From positions 33,166-97,165 of the forward strand of contig JOAA01000033.1 of the NCBI GenBank assembly GCA_000720375.1: 64,000 nt of DNA, given 5' to 3'. This DNA comes from Rhodococcus rhodnii (GTDB lineage: Bacteria; Actinomycetota; Actinomycetes; Mycobacteriales; Pseudonocardiaceae). The translations under genes were made by a program, and so were the position numbers. This document shows, piece by piece, positions 46,712 to 56,208 of the stretch; the stretch's first letter is position 1, and every line of letters begins with the position of its first letter. The notes beneath the pieces were generated by a model, which was given only the letters and a program-made list of their open reading frames with translations, ran no database searches and had not been told where the DNA came from.

Positions 46712-47713
46712 TCAATGGGTTGAGTCGAGCTTTCCGCGCTGCTCCTCAGTCAGCTCAAGGTCAACAGCGGCAAGGCTTTCCTCGATCTGCTTGACCGACG
46801 AGGCGCCGACCAGCGGGATGATCGGGATCTCGCCACCGATCATCCACGCCAGTACCACCTGGTTGACTGTCGCCCCGGTCTCGTTCGCAACGTCTTGCAA
46901 AGCGGCTCGCCGCAACGGGTTTCCGGCGTGATCCCAGTCCGGGCCGAGGTCCCGGTCCGGGTGCACGTACGCGCCGGCAAGCAGCGGCGAGTACGCGACC
47001 AACGTCAGCTCAGGCGTCTCACGCAGATACGCCAACAGATCACCGCTCACATAGCCCTGGTTCCCGTACGGGGAACGACGTCCAGGCCGGTCGGTCCGGG
47101 CCCGCAGGTAACTGTGCTGGTATTGCAGGACTTCGTATCCCGGCAATCCAGCGGCCGCGGCGAGCGCGCGAGCTCGTTCCACCCGCCAGGACCAGTGGTT
47201 GCTCACGCCCAGCAAGCCGGCCGTCCCGTCGGCGACCAACTCGGCGAAAGCCTCGACGGTTTCCTGCAACGGCGTGGCGGCGTCCTCCACGTGGGCGTAC
47301 AGCAGCCCGATCCTGTCGAGCCCCAACGTTTCCCGGCTGCGCTCGGCGGACTCGCGAATCGCCTTGGCGGACAAGCCTTCGATGTTCTCCGGCTTGGCCG
47401 TGGCGGCGAAGTCCAAGCCTGCCGCGATCGGGCGGCCGCCGAGCTTGGTGGCGATGAGGACGTCGTCGCTCACCTGACGGCTTGCCCGCCACCGGCCCAG
47501 AACCGCTTCGCTTTCCCCGCCCTGGCTGCTGTTCACCCAGAACGCGTAGTTGTTGGACGTGTCGATGAACGTGCCCCCGGCATCGACGTACCGGTCGAGG
47601 ATCGCGAACGCGGTTTCCTCGTCTGTGCCCGTACCGAAGTGCATCGCGCCCAGTGCGAGCACGCTGACTTCGCGGCGGGTCTTGGGATCCTGACCGATCG
47701 TGCGGTACTTCAT
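46712..47713 (-). CDS. Aldo/keto reductase
   Basis: A 333-residue TIM-barrel oxidoreductase. The catalytic tetrad region is visible as GTFIDTSNNYAFW (Asp, Tyr) and IATKLGG (Lys), but the usual active-site His of LYAHVED is present only as the His after Ala. The C-terminus has IIPLVGASSVKQIEES, the NADP-binding segment. It belongs to the YajO/Gre-like group by overall layout. It is convergent with the cluster thioesterase and separated by the long hairpin, so it is probably outside the cluster. Confidence 0.9.
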   Translation of the reverse strand: MKYRTIGQDPKTRREVSVLALGAMHFGTGTDEETAFAILDRYVDAGGTFIDTSNNYAFWVNSSQGGESEAVLGRWRASRQVSDDVLIATKLGGRPIAAGLDFAATAKPENIEGLSAKAIRESAERSRETLGLDRIGLLYAHVEDAATPLQETVEAFAELVADGTAGLLGVSNHWSWRVERARALAAAAGLPGYEVLQYQHSYLRARTDRPGRRSPYGNQGYVSGDLLAYLRETPELTLVAYSPLLAGAYVHPDRDLGPDWDHAGNPLRRAALQDVANETGATVNQVVLAWMIGGEIPIIPLVGASSVKQIEESLAAVDLELTEEQRGKLDSTH

Positions 47714-47722
47714 GCGCCGAGC

Positions 47723-48562
47723 CTACCGGCTGGCCACCCAGTCCACTATGGACTTGGCCAAGTTCCCCGATGGACGAACAGGCGTGGTTTCGGGCAAAAC
47801 GGCGTTCACCGGACCGGCCAATTGGTCGTCGACGAGCGCACGCAGATAGAAGTCACAGAGATGGTCGCGGCCGAGACTCGACGGTCGCACCCACACCATG
47901 CGTATCCCGGCGGTGTCGTCCCTGAAACGTGACGTGGTCACGAAAACTCGCACACCGCTGCGGGCCGCGAGCCGCGCGAGTTCGACGGTCGAACCCGCCA
48001 GGTCCACAACTCCATCGACGCCGTCCATCGGATCATCGGGCTTCAGCCGGACAACGCGATGCCCGCCCGTGGACAACAAGGCAGTGAACGCAGTGCCGAC
48101 AGCCGTCTCGTAGCCAGTCACCGCCACAGTCAACGGCGACTTGCTGTAAAGCGCGTGCACAGCCAAGTCGGCGGCCAGCTGCTGGTGCCGGTAATCGAAC
48201 ATGGGCCGTAGCAAGAACTTGGGCACGGGAGTCTCGACCCGGTCGGTCAACCGGGTCCGGGACGGCCCCTCGGCCGCGAACTCGTGCCGATGACGCCAGT
48301 ACGTCACCCGGGACAGCGGACCTTCGAGGTGGTCGACGAACAGGTCCGGCGGGTGGTACCCGGCGGCCTGGTGCTGGGCGATCCAGCGCAGACCGCCGGG
48401 CAGCCCGAGGATCGCTGCGCCGTCCCGGAGCGAGCCGGACTCCTGCACGACGCGGACCGGCTGCCACGGCGGACTGAGCCGGACCAGTGCGCCCCGCCGG
48501 GCGTGCCAGTCGAACACCTGCTGCAACGGAGCGTCCACGACGCTCGAGTACACGATTCCCAT
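47723..48562 (-). CDS. SRPBCC domain fused to a shortened NAD-epimerase-like domain
   Basis: A 279-residue protein from ATG 48562. Residues 1 to about 150 are a START/SRPBCC fold (VYSSVVDAPLQQVFDWHARR, then YWRHRHEF). The rest begins like the Rossmann fold of the TIGR01777 epimerase family (VAVTGYETAVGTAF, GVVDLAG) but is only about 125 residues, against about 300 in the family. It jumps to RVFVTTSRF and GPVNAVLPETTPVR, which are normally far apart. The glycine motif is altered and no YxxxK is seen. It may have lost the catalytic centre yet kept an open frame. It is divergent from the kinase gene. Confidence 0.75.
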   Translation of the reverse strand: MGIVYSSVVDAPLQQVFDWHARRGALVRLSPPWQPVRVVQESGSLRDGAAILGLPGGLRWIAQHQAAGYHPPDLFVDHLEGPLSRVTYWRHRHEFAAEGPSRTRLTDRVETPVPKFLLRPMFDYRHQQLAADLAVHALYSKSPLTVAVTGYETAVGTAFTALLSTGGHRVVRLKPDDPMDGVDGVVDLAGSTVELARLAARSGVRVFVTTSRFRDDTAGIRMVWVRPSSLGRDHLCDFYLRALVDDQLAGPVNAVLPETTPVRPSGNLAKSIVDWVASR

Positions 48563-48635
48563 CGCGATCGAGTATCCGCCGTTGACGGCAAACTTGCCGA
48601 CGCGCAGGTGTGTACCGGATCGGTAGGTTTCCACC

Positions 48636-51600
48636 ATGGTGGCGGGTGCACTGAACGCGGAGCCCACGGATGTCCCGGTTTTCGGCCATTACCGGATCGA
48701 AGGCCTGCTCGGCCGGGGCGGGATGGGCGTGGTCCATCGCGCGTACGACACCGTGAACGACCGGGTGATCGCGCTCAAGCGGCTGCCCGGGTCGGTCACC
48801 GACCGGGACTACCGGGCCCGGTTCAAGCGCGAGGCCCGGCTGGCCGCGGCGTTGACGCACCCGAACATCGTCCCGGTCAACGACTTCGGCGAGATCGACG
48901 GTGACCTGTTCATCGACATGATGCTGATCGAAGGCACCGACCTGCGCCGGGCGATGGGCGCGGGCACGATCGACCCGGACCGCGCGATCAAGATCCTCGC
49001 CCAGGTGGCGTCCGCGCTGGACGCCGCGCACGCCGAAGGCCTGATCCACCGGGACGTGAAGCCGTCCAACATCCTGCTCGGCGAGAACGACCACGCCTAC
49101 CTGGCCGACTTCGGCATCGCCAGGGAGACCTCGCCCGAGGCGACCGCGCTGACCAGATCCGGCGACCTGATCGGCACATGGGACTACATGGCCCCGGAAC
49201 GGCTGTCGGCAGGCCACGTCGACGGCCGTTCCGACCAGTACTCGCTGGCCTGCGTGTTGTTCGAATGCCTGACCGGCCGCCTGGCCCATCCCGCGTCCGA
49301 CCCGGCCGCCAAGATCGCGGCGCACCTGCTGCAGCCGCCACCCGCGCCCTCGGTGTTCGACCCGGCCATCACCAGGGAACTCGACGCCGTGGTCATGCGT
49401 GGCATGGCCAAAGATCCGGCACGTCGGTTCGCCACCACCGCCGAGCTGGTCACCGCGGCGAGAGCGGCCGCGTACGCCGGAGCCACCGAGAAAGCCGCGC
49501 CGGCCACCGAAGACCAGGCGAAACTCGTCAAAGCCATCCTGCGTTCGTCGGCCCCGCGCCACAAACCGACCAAACCGATCACCGCGACCGCGCCCTACCC
49601 GGGCCTGGTCGGATTCGACGAGCAGGACGCCGATCTGTTCCACGGGCGTGCGCACGTCGTGACGGATCTGTTGGTGCGAATGGCAGAACAGCTCGACGGC
49701 GGCGAACCCGTCGTGCTGGTCGGCGCCTCTGGTGCGGGCAAGTCGTCAGTGCTGCACGCGGGCCTGCTGCCGACGCTGATCGACTGGCCGCATGTCGTGA
49801 TCACGCCGGGACCGAACCCGATCGGCACGCTGGCCGCGGCCATCGCCCCGCACGTCGGCGGGGATCCGGCCGACTTGGCCGCCCGGATCCGATACCAGCC
49901 GTCGGAATTCGGGTCGCTGTGCGGGAAACGCATGGTGATCGTGATCGACCAGTTCGAGGAGCTGTTCACGCACGGAGTCCCGGACGAGGACCGCCGGGCG
50001 TTCGCCACGGCACTGGCCAACGCCCGGCCTGCGCTCGTCCTGCTTGCTGTCCGGGCTGACCTGGTCGACCGGTGCATCGAACTGTCGCCGCTGATCCCCG
50101 CGTTGACCGCGCCGGTGCTGCTTGGCGCGATGGACGCGACCGAACTGCGGCAGGCGATCGTGCAGCCCGCGCGGGATTTCGGCGTGGACATCGAACCTGG
50201 TCTGCCGGAACGGTTGATCGCCGATCTCGGGGTCCGCGGCGAGGCCGGATACGACCCCGGCGCCCTGCCGAGGATGGCGCACGCCCTGCGAGAAGCGTGG
50301 AACTTCCGGGAAGGCACGACACTCACGCTCGCCGCGTATCGCAAGGCAGGCGGAATTGACGGCGCGGTGTCCCGTACCGCGGAAGACATTTACGCCCAGC
50401 TCGACCCGACTGGGCGTGAGATGCTGCGCTCGGTGCTGCTGCGCCTGGTCACGGTGTCCGACGACGGCGCCGTCGCACGGCGGCGCGTCGACCCGCGCGA
50501 GATCGGCGGGCACATCCTGGACGGCCTGATCGCGACACGTCTGGTCACAGTCGATGCCACGGGCGCCAGGCTGAGCCACGAAGCGCTGCTCACCGCGTGG
50601 CCCCGATTGCGGGACTGGATCGACGAGGACCGGGCCGGTCTCATCCAGCACCGGCGGTTCACCGACGCGGTCCGTGTCTGGGCGGAATCCGGGCAGCAGG
50701 AGGACGACCTCTACCGTGGTGTGCGGCTCGCGACCGTCAACGCGTGGCTTGAGCAGGGACGAACCCAGCTGCAGCCGGCCGAACAGGAGTTCCTGGACCG
50801 CTCGAACGCCGCCGAACACGCGGGCGCGATCGCCGCACGCAAGCGGACCAGGCGACTGCGCACGATGGTGGCCGCGCTGAGCGTGCTCTTGTTGGTTGCC
50901 ACAGGTGCGGTGGTCGTGGCGACCCAGCTGCAACAAGACGCGAGCAACGAGCGTGACCGTGCGGACCTTGGGCGGCAACTGAACCTGTCCCGTCAACTCG
51001 CCGCCGAGTCCGAATTGTCCAGAGGCCTCGACCACGCGAGAACCGGGCTGCTCGCACTGGGATCGTGGCAGGCCGGGCAGACGGTCGAGAGCCGCAGCGC
51101 TTTGCTTGGCGTGCAGACGGATCACTACCGAGGCCGGATGACCGGTCACGACGGGCCGGTCTCGGGCATCGCGATCAGCGACGACGGAAAGATCGCCGCT
51201 AGCGGTGGCCGTGACGGGTCGCTGAGGTTGTGGGATGTGCCCAACCGCAAGCAGTTGGCCGTGTTGAACGATGATGACGGGTGGTATCGCACGGTTTCGA
51301 TGTCTCGAGATGGCCGGCTCCTGCTCGCGGCGAACGTCCTCAAGGGCTCGGTGACGCTGTGGAACGTGCCGGACCGCAAGCAGATCTTCGCCGTGCCGAT
51401 CAAGGCGATCGACGGGCAGATCGCACCGGACGGGTCCTCCTTTGCCGTGTACACCGAACAGGGCATGACGGTGTGGGACACGGCCAAGCTCACAGAAACC
51501 ACCCGGTTCGCCGCGGCTGGTTCGCCCGTGATGTCCTACAGCCAGGACGGAAAGCTCGTCGCATCCGCCAGCCAACACAACGTCATCGTTCGCCAGGTGA

Positions 51601-53015
51601 GCGACGGCGCGACGGTCGCCACTCTCACCGGTCACACTGATGACGTCACAGCGATGGCGTTCAACCGCCCTGGCACGGCGTTCGCGACGGTCGACGCGGA
51701 TGGCCACATGCGACTGTGGGACACGGCAAAGTGGACACAGGTGATGACGGACCGAGTCAGCGAAGGCGGATTGAGCACGGTCGCGTTCAACCCGGCCGGG
51801 ACGGCGGTGCTGGCAGCGGGCGCGGGGACAGCAATCAACGTCTGGGACATCGCGTCCGGTCGAGTGATGCTGGGACTCGGCACCGGCTCGGTCACTACGT
51901 TCGGGCTCGCCGTGACAGGCGACGGACACACGTTCCTCAGTGCGGACTCCGAAGGGCAGATCACCGTGTGGGCGTTCCAACGGGCCGTGCTCGGCCGTCG
52001 GGACACAGCGATGGTGGGTGTGGCGTCGCATGGGAGGTTTCTTGCGACGGCCGGAGCCGATGGCGCGATCCGCCTGTGGGACAACACGACTGGCGATGAG
52101 ATCCGGCAGGTCAAGCATGGTGATGCGGCGGGCGCGGTGGCCTTCACCCCGGACGGTTCGCGGGTGATCTCCGCCGGTCCGGATGGCGCCGTCGTCTCAT
52201 GGGACATGGCCACGGGAACCGAGAAGGCCAGATTTTCCCGCCCTGGCACGGAGTTCACCGAGGTGGCGGTGAGCCCTGACGGCAAGACCGTGGTCGTGGC
52301 GGGCAAGACTCCGGCCGAAGCGGGCACCGACGTCGATCGGGACGAGATCGTGTTCCTCGCCGCCGACAACCTGGCGATGACCAGTCGCAGGCCGACTCGC
52401 CAAGAGCCACGTAACGAGCCCATTCCGGCGGTGAACTACGCGACCTCGGTGACGTACAGCCGAGACGGCCGCACACTGGCGGTCACCTTGTCCGCGGGCA
52501 AGGTCGGACTGCTCAACATGGCCGATCCCGCCGGGCCGATGCGGATTCTCGACGGTCACAGCGGAATCGCGATGGACGCGGTGTTCACGCCGGACGACCA
52601 GACCCTGGTCACCGGTGGGTCGGACCGGGTCGTCCGGTTCTGGCGCGTCCAGGACGGTCAGGCCGTCGGCACTATCCACGGCCACGACGCGCCGATCCGC
52701 AAGGTCCGTTTCACGCCGGACGGCATGACCCTCGTGACCGCCAGCCAGGACACCATCCTGCGGTTGTGGGAGTTCCCCAGTGGCAAGCCGTTGGCCCGGC
52801 TCGACCGGCACGACGACTCGATCAACGACACCACCTTCGACGACTCCGGAGCGCGGGTCGTGAGCGCCTCCGCCGACGGCACCGCGCGGGTCTGGGACCT
52901 CAACACCGAGGGCGCTGTCCGGGACATCTGTGGCAGGTTGGACAAGGCCGCCATGGCCGATCAGTGGGCCTCGCTCGGCCCGGATCGCGGTAGTGTGCCG
53001 TCGTGTCCGAACTGA
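48636..53015 (+). CDS. Ser/Thr protein kinase - STAND NTPase - TM - WD40 membrane sensor
   Basis: A 1459-residue protein. Residues about 15-275 form a PknB-type kinase with GRGGMGVVHRAYD, the ALKRL lysine, HRDVKPSNILL, DFGIARE and APERL, all intact. About 320-720 is an nSTAND1-type NTPase with Walker A VGASGAGKSSVLHAG and Walker B VIVIDQFEELF. A single membrane helix lies at about 741-765. From about 835 to the end run about 12-14 WD40 repeats (GHDGPVSGIAISDDGK, LRLWDV and so on), likely two propellers placed outside the membrane. STAND ATPases act as ligand-gated switches, so ligand sensing by WD40 may be relayed to the kinase. The stop overlaps the FHA gene. Confidence 0.93.
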   Translation: MVAGALNAEPTDVPVFGHYRIEGLLGRGGMGVVHRAYDTVNDRVIALKRLPGSVTDRDYRARFKREARLAAALTHPNIVPVNDFGEIDGDLFIDMMLIEGTDLRRAMGAGTIDPDRAIKILAQVASALDAAHAEGLIHRDVKPSNILLGENDHAYLADFGIARETSPEATALTRSGDLIGTWDYMAPERLSAGHVDGRSDQYSLACVLFECLTGRLAHPASDPAAKIAAHLLQPPPAPSVFDPAITRELDAVVMRGMAKDPARRFATTAELVTAARAAAYAGATEKAAPATEDQAKLVKAILRSSAPRHKPTKPITATAPYPGLVGFDEQDADLFHGRAHVVTDLLVRMAEQLDGGEPVVLVGASGAGKSSVLHAGLLPTLIDWPHVVITPGPNPIGTLAAAIAPHVGGDPADLAARIRYQPSEFGSLCGKRMVIVIDQFEELFTHGVPDEDRRAFATALANARPALVLLAVRADLVDRCIELSPLIPALTAPVLLGAMDATELRQAIVQPARDFGVDIEPGLPERLIADLGVRGEAGYDPGALPRMAHALREAWNFREGTTLTLAAYRKAGGIDGAVSRTAEDIYAQLDPTGREMLRSVLLRLVTVSDDGAVARRRVDPREIGGHILDGLIATRLVTVDATGARLSHEALLTAWPRLRDWIDEDRAGLIQHRRFTDAVRVWAESGQQEDDLYRGVRLATVNAWLEQGRTQLQPAEQEFLDRSNAAEHAGAIAARKRTRRLRTMVAALSVLLLVATGAVVVATQLQQDASNERDRADLGRQLNLSRQLAAESELSRGLDHARTGLLALGSWQAGQTVESRSALLGVQTDHYRGRMTGHDGPVSGIAISDDGKIAASGGRDGSLRLWDVPNRKQLAVLNDDDGWYRTVSMSRDGRLLLAANVLKGSVTLWNVPDRKQIFAVPIKAIDGQIAPDGSSFAVYTEQGMTVWDTAKLTETTRFAAAGSPVMSYSQDGKLVASASQHNVIVRQVSDGATVATLTGHTDDVTAMAFNRPGTAFATVDADGHMRLWDTAKWTQVMTDRVSEGGLSTVAFNPAGTAVLAAGAGTAINVWDIASGRVMLGLGTGSVTTFGLAVTGDGHTFLSADSEGQITVWAFQRAVLGRRDTAMVGVASHGRFLATAGADGAIRLWDNTTGDEIRQVKHGDAAGAVAFTPDGSRVISAGPDGAVVSWDMATGTEKARFSRPGTEFTEVAVSPDGKTVVVAGKTPAEAGTDVDRDEIVFLAADNLAMTSRRPTRQEPRNEPIPAVNYATSVTYSRDGRTLAVTLSAGKVGLLNMADPAGPMRILDGHSGIAMDAVFTPDDQTLVTGGSDRVVRFWRVQDGQAVGTIHGHDAPIRKVRFTPDGMTLVTASQDTILRLWEFPSGKPLARLDRHDDSINDTTFDDSGARVVSASADGTARVWDLNTEGAVRDICGRLDKAAMADQWASLGPDRGSVPSCPN

Positions 53016-53803
53016 GTGTCGTCGTTCGGGGAACAGGAATGGCTTCGGTCGTCCTGAAGCCGGGGGAGTCGTTGCTGTTCGGGCGGGCGCCGCACCACGC
53101 GCTCAAGCCCGGCGGCATCGCCTTGACCTTGCCCGACTGCGCTCCGCACATCTCACGGCTGGTCGGTGAACTCGTCGTCGGCACGGACACCGTGGCGCTG
53201 AAATGGCTCGGCTCCGGCGAAGCGCAGCTGTCCGGCTTGTTCGACGCACCCGGCGGCGCACGCCGGGTGATCATGACGAAGTCGATGTCCGCGCTGCTCG
53301 ACGACGGCGAGAACCAGCTGGTCATCCTGCTCGGCAGGCAGACCGCGCAAGGTTTCGCCGATCTGCTGATCAGCATCGACGTCACCCTCGCGCAGGCGCC
53401 GTCCGACATGCCGGGCAGCCCGACCGGCCAGATCACGAGCGCCGGGCCGGGCCTGGTCCGGGAGAGCCGCGACTGGTACGTGGCCCTCGCGTTGACCGAG
53501 CCGTGGCTGGTCGGCAAGGACGACTACCCTCGGCCGCCGTCGAACCGTGAGATCTACGAACGAGTTCTCCACTGGCACGGCTACGCCTGGAATCTGCAAC
53601 GGCCGCAACGGGTCGACGACGCCATCCGGATCATCTCGGCGATCGCCTTCGGCGCACGCGATGATCCGTACCTCGCGCCGCACGACGGTCGGTTGCAGAA
53701 CATCCGGTTCGCTGTGGCCCGTCGTGCGGCGGAGATGCGGTTGGTCACGGTGTCAGACTTGGCTGAAGTGGAGCGTGTCGCTCGGCGGCGGCCCGTCGTC
53801 TGA
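53003..53803 (+). CDS. FHA-domain protein
   Basis: A 266-residue protein from GTG 53003, overlapping the kinase stop by 13 bp. The N-terminal 110 residues match a forkhead-associated phosphothreonine-binding domain: ESLLFGRAPHHALK and LTLPDCAPHISRLVGEL. The usual SRxH is seen as ISRLV, so the His is absent. The C-terminal half (about 150-266, YERVLHWHGYAWN, AVARRAAEMRL) is helical and unassigned. Close coupling to a Thr kinase suggests it reads the kinase's phosphorylation. Confidence 0.85.
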   Translation: MSELSVVVRGTGMASVVLKPGESLLFGRAPHHALKPGGIALTLPDCAPHISRLVGELVVGTDTVALKWLGSGEAQLSGLFDAPGGARRVIMTKSMSALLDDGENQLVILLGRQTAQGFADLLISIDVTLAQAPSDMPGSPTGQITSAGPGLVRESRDWYVALALTEPWLVGKDDYPRPPSNREIYERVLHWHGYAWNLQRPQRVDDAIRIISAIAFGARDDPYLAPHDGRLQNIRFAVARRAAEMRLVTVSDLAEVERVARRRPVV

Positions 53804-54692
53804 CCAGCCATACGCCGAGGCCGGCTGCGATCAGCGTGACTCCGCCGAGGATGTACGCGAGAAGTGTCATGAGGTCATGGCCACTGCTCGGCGCGCCTCC
53901 CTTGGCGATGGCCTTGTCCCGGAACTTCGCGGCTTGGACGTTCGTCGGGCAATCCGCGACCACAGCGGCGAAGTAGTCCACGGCTGAGTCGTAAGCCCCG
54001 GCGTAGTACCGTTCCAGCCCTGTCCGGTAGTTGCGGTCATGGGTGCCTAGAGCGGGTTTGATGTCCCGCATCAGGCCGTTGACCACATGGGCTTGGGCGA
54101 TCCTGCCGTTGTGGCGGGACAGACCGAGCAGGCGGCCTTGCGCGTCGAGGGCGAGACCGTCTCGCATGGTGTGGACCGGCCCGGTCGCGACTTCGACGGA
54201 AGGCAGTCCAGAACGGGGAATCCACAGCACGGCGATGTCACCGTCGGCCGGTGCGAGCAGATCGACCACGGTGGCGTTGTCGCGGTCGACCTTGACCACG
54301 CGGCCTAGGGAACGGTCCTGTGCGGGCCCTTCCGCGACCGCGCGTTCGGCCAGCATTTTGCGTGCCGCAGTGGGATCATCGATCCGGCCGACCTTGGCCA
54401 GGTCCTTGATCGCCGCGTCGAACAGCGCGCCACTGCCGCCATCCGGTCCACTGTGGATACAATTGCTGGTGGTCACCACGTATCCGGCCGGGTTGATCAC
54501 CGCTCCCGGGCAGCTGACCCGGACCTCGTAACCCTTGGCCCCACCGAAAACCTCGCCGGTCTGCTTGTCGCGGACCCAGCCGTGCCAGGTCACGCTGACC
54601 GAGACGATCGCGGGTTCGGCGATGTCCACCGGGTCGACGGCCGTCGGGGTGGGGAAGGTCAGCAACGCCGTCACGAACAGGACGCGGATCAT
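53745..54692 (-). CDS. Membrane-anchored trypsin-like protein with degenerate active site
   Basis: A 315-residue protein with an N-terminal signal or anchor (residues 2-18), then a segment like the start of an S1-family protease: CPGAVINPAGYVVTTSNCIHSG corresponds to the region around the catalytic His, normally TAxHC, but Asn replaces His. No GxSGG serine motif is found. A TPR-like YYAGAYDSAVDYF and a C-terminal helix (LLAYILGGVTLIAAGLGVWL) followed by arginines complete it. It looks like an inactive, membrane-tethered protease fold. ATG 54692 overlaps the upstream gene by 4 bp, and its 3' end overlaps the FHA gene by 59 bp. Confidence 0.72.
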   Translation of the reverse strand: MIRVLFVTALLTFPTPTAVDPVDIAEPAIVSVSVTWHGWVRDKQTGEVFGGAKGYEVRVSCPGAVINPAGYVVTTSNCIHSGPDGGSGALFDAAIKDLAKVGRIDDPTAARKMLAERAVAEGPAQDRSLGRVVKVDRDNATVVDLLAPADGDIAVLWIPRSGLPSVEVATGPVHTMRDGLALDAQGRLLGLSRHNGRIAQAHVVNGLMRDIKPALGTHDRNYRTGLERYYAGAYDSAVDYFAAVVADCPTNVQAAKFRDKAIAKGGAPSSGHDLMTLLAYILGGVTLIAAGLGVWLVRRRAAAERHAPLQPSLTP

Positions 54693-55315
54693 CCGTACAC
54701 CCCGGTTTCCTTGGTACGGACCCACACGGACCGGTAGCCGGTGCCGGTCGTACCGGTCTCGGTCAGCCGGGTGGAGGTGCAGGTGTACTGATCGACTTCT
54801 TTCCAGTTCGGATCCGGTTGCAGTGGCTGCGTGTTGAGCAGGCCTCGCTGGTCGTAGTACCGGAAGGTCATCGATGCGGTGACCGGTCCCTGATACGTGA
54901 TGGCTTTGGCGTCGGCGCTCCACCGGAACTCGTACGTGCCGTCACTGACCATTCGCTGCTCGTTGCCGCGGTGGCGGCCGATCTGGGTGAAGGCTTCGCG
55001 CCGTTCCCCGCCAGTGCCGTCCGGCCGAAGGATCAGGAACCGGCCGCGCCCGGTGAACGCGAACGGCGGTTGATCGGTGTAGAACTTGTACGTCGTGTAC
55101 TCCTCGATGCTGCGCCACGTCCCGATCAGACACGCGGGCGGCCCGACCGGCCTGGACGCCTCGGTTGTCGCGATCGCCGCCAATGGACTGACCGGCGGCG
55201 CGGCATCACCGGAACGCTCAGGGATGTCGGCGGAGATCACCACGGCGGTGAGCGTGGTCGCTGCGATGAACGCGCCTCCGGCGACGGCGAACAACACCAC
55301 GGCAGTACGACTCAA
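54689..55315 (-). CDS. Membrane-anchored protein with lipocalin-like domain
   Basis: A 208-residue protein starting at TTG 55315 after GAGGGG; the longer upstream frame is Arg-rich shadow. One N-terminal membrane helix (residues about 4-27), a Pro/Ala linker, then from about residue 55 the lipocalin-like opening CLIGTWRSIEEYTTYKF, with beta-rich RFLILRPDGTGGERREAF and ATAKAIT-like strands after it. Extracytoplasmic. No catalytic motif. It forms an overlapping two-gene unit with the protease-like gene, placed opposite the kinase-FHA pair. Confidence 0.7.
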   Translation of the reverse strand: MSRTAVVLFAVAGGAFIAATTLTAVVISADIPERSGDAAPPVSPLAAIATTEASRPVGPPACLIGTWRSIEEYTTYKFYTDQPPFAFTGRGRFLILRPDGTGGERREAFTQIGRHRGNEQRMVSDGTYEFRWSADAKAITYQGPVTASMTFRYYDQRGLLNTQPLQPDPNWKEVDQYTCTSTRLTETGTTGTGYRSVWVRTKETGVYG

Positions 55316-55484
55316 CGGCGTTTCCCCTCGGGCTCGAGTTGTGCGCCAGGCTAAGGCGCGCAACCGGTGCGTCACGAGGGGAAAACTGCCGGAAGTTTCC
55401 GGTTTGTCAGACGGCAGCGGCGACCACGAAAGCCACCCGGCTCGCCGCACAGGCCGTCCCAGACACCGGAGATCGTCGCGCGGT

Positions 55485-56204
55485 TTACTCGACCGTGGCC
55501 CAGAACTCCGTGAGGACTTCGGCTGCCTTGTCCGGTGCCTCGTACGGCCAGAAGTGGCTGGCCTCGATCGTCTGGAACCTCGCGCCCAGTGCGATCGCGA
55601 CCTCGCGAGCCTTGCCCTCCTCGGAGAACGGGTCATTGGTCGCGTGCAGCACGAGACCAGGCGCATCGGTCGGGATCAGCGGCCCCCAATGGCTGTGCGG
55701 GTTCGGCGTGGCCGATCGGTAGAGCGACAAGATCGAGGCACCCATTGTCTTGTCGGTTCCCTGCGCCATTTCCCGAGCATCCTCGAGCGAAGGACCGTAC
55801 GTGGTGTACCGCTCGGCCAACGTCTCCGTGGGGGTAGCGAGCATTTGCTCGATCGCGGCTTCACCTGTTCCCGGTGTCTGCCAGACCTGGGCCTGCGGGT
55901 GCCAGACGTAGTCGGGGTGCAGGATGTTTCCGACGTCGGCGACCCAGGAGCGCAGCCGGTGCGTCAAAGCCAGGCGGTACGCCAGGCCGGCACCCCAGTC
56001 ATGGCCGACCAGGTCCACCTCGTCGAACCGGTCGAGTTGATCGGCCACCCACGCGACGTACTCGTCCTTCGTCGAATCGAATCCTTCCGGCCGTGCGCAG
56101 CCGAATCCGGGCAGCGACAGCGCGACGGACTCCACGCCGATCGCCGCCCGGACCTTCCGCCAGATGACTGCGGTCTCCGGCACTCCGTGCAGAAATACGA
56201 TCAC
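55485..56204 (-). CDS. Alpha/beta hydrolase with Asp nucleophile
   Basis: A 239-residue hydrolase: oxyanion motif FLHGVPETAVIW, nucleophile elbow VGHDWGAGLAYRLAL (Asp, as in epoxide hydrolases and haloalkane dehalogenases) and catalytic His in EASHFWPYEAP. The protein is somewhat short but has cap and core. The substrate is unknown. It ends 170 bp before the lipocalin-like gene start, a spacer in which I see no clear signals. Confidence 0.88.
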   Translation of the reverse strand: MIVFLHGVPETAVIWRKVRAAIGVESVALSLPGFGCARPEGFDSTKDEYVAWVADQLDRFDEVDLVGHDWGAGLAYRLALTHRLRSWVADVGNILHPDYVWHPQAQVWQTPGTGEAAIEQMLATPTETLAERYTTYGPSLEDAREMAQGTDKTMGASILSLYRSATPNPHSHWGPLIPTDAPGLVLHATNDPFSEEGKAREVAIALGARFQTIEASHFWPYEAPDKAAEVLTEFWATVE

Positions 56205-56208
56205 CGGG

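Noticed and set aside
49746..52118. 790-residue minus-strand open frame opposite the kinase-WD40 gene
   Set aside because: Shadow of codon bias in a conserved multidomain gene; no ribosome site or recognisable domain.
53745..54692. Active trypsin-like protease
   Set aside because: Asn replaces the catalytic His and no GxSGG motif is found.
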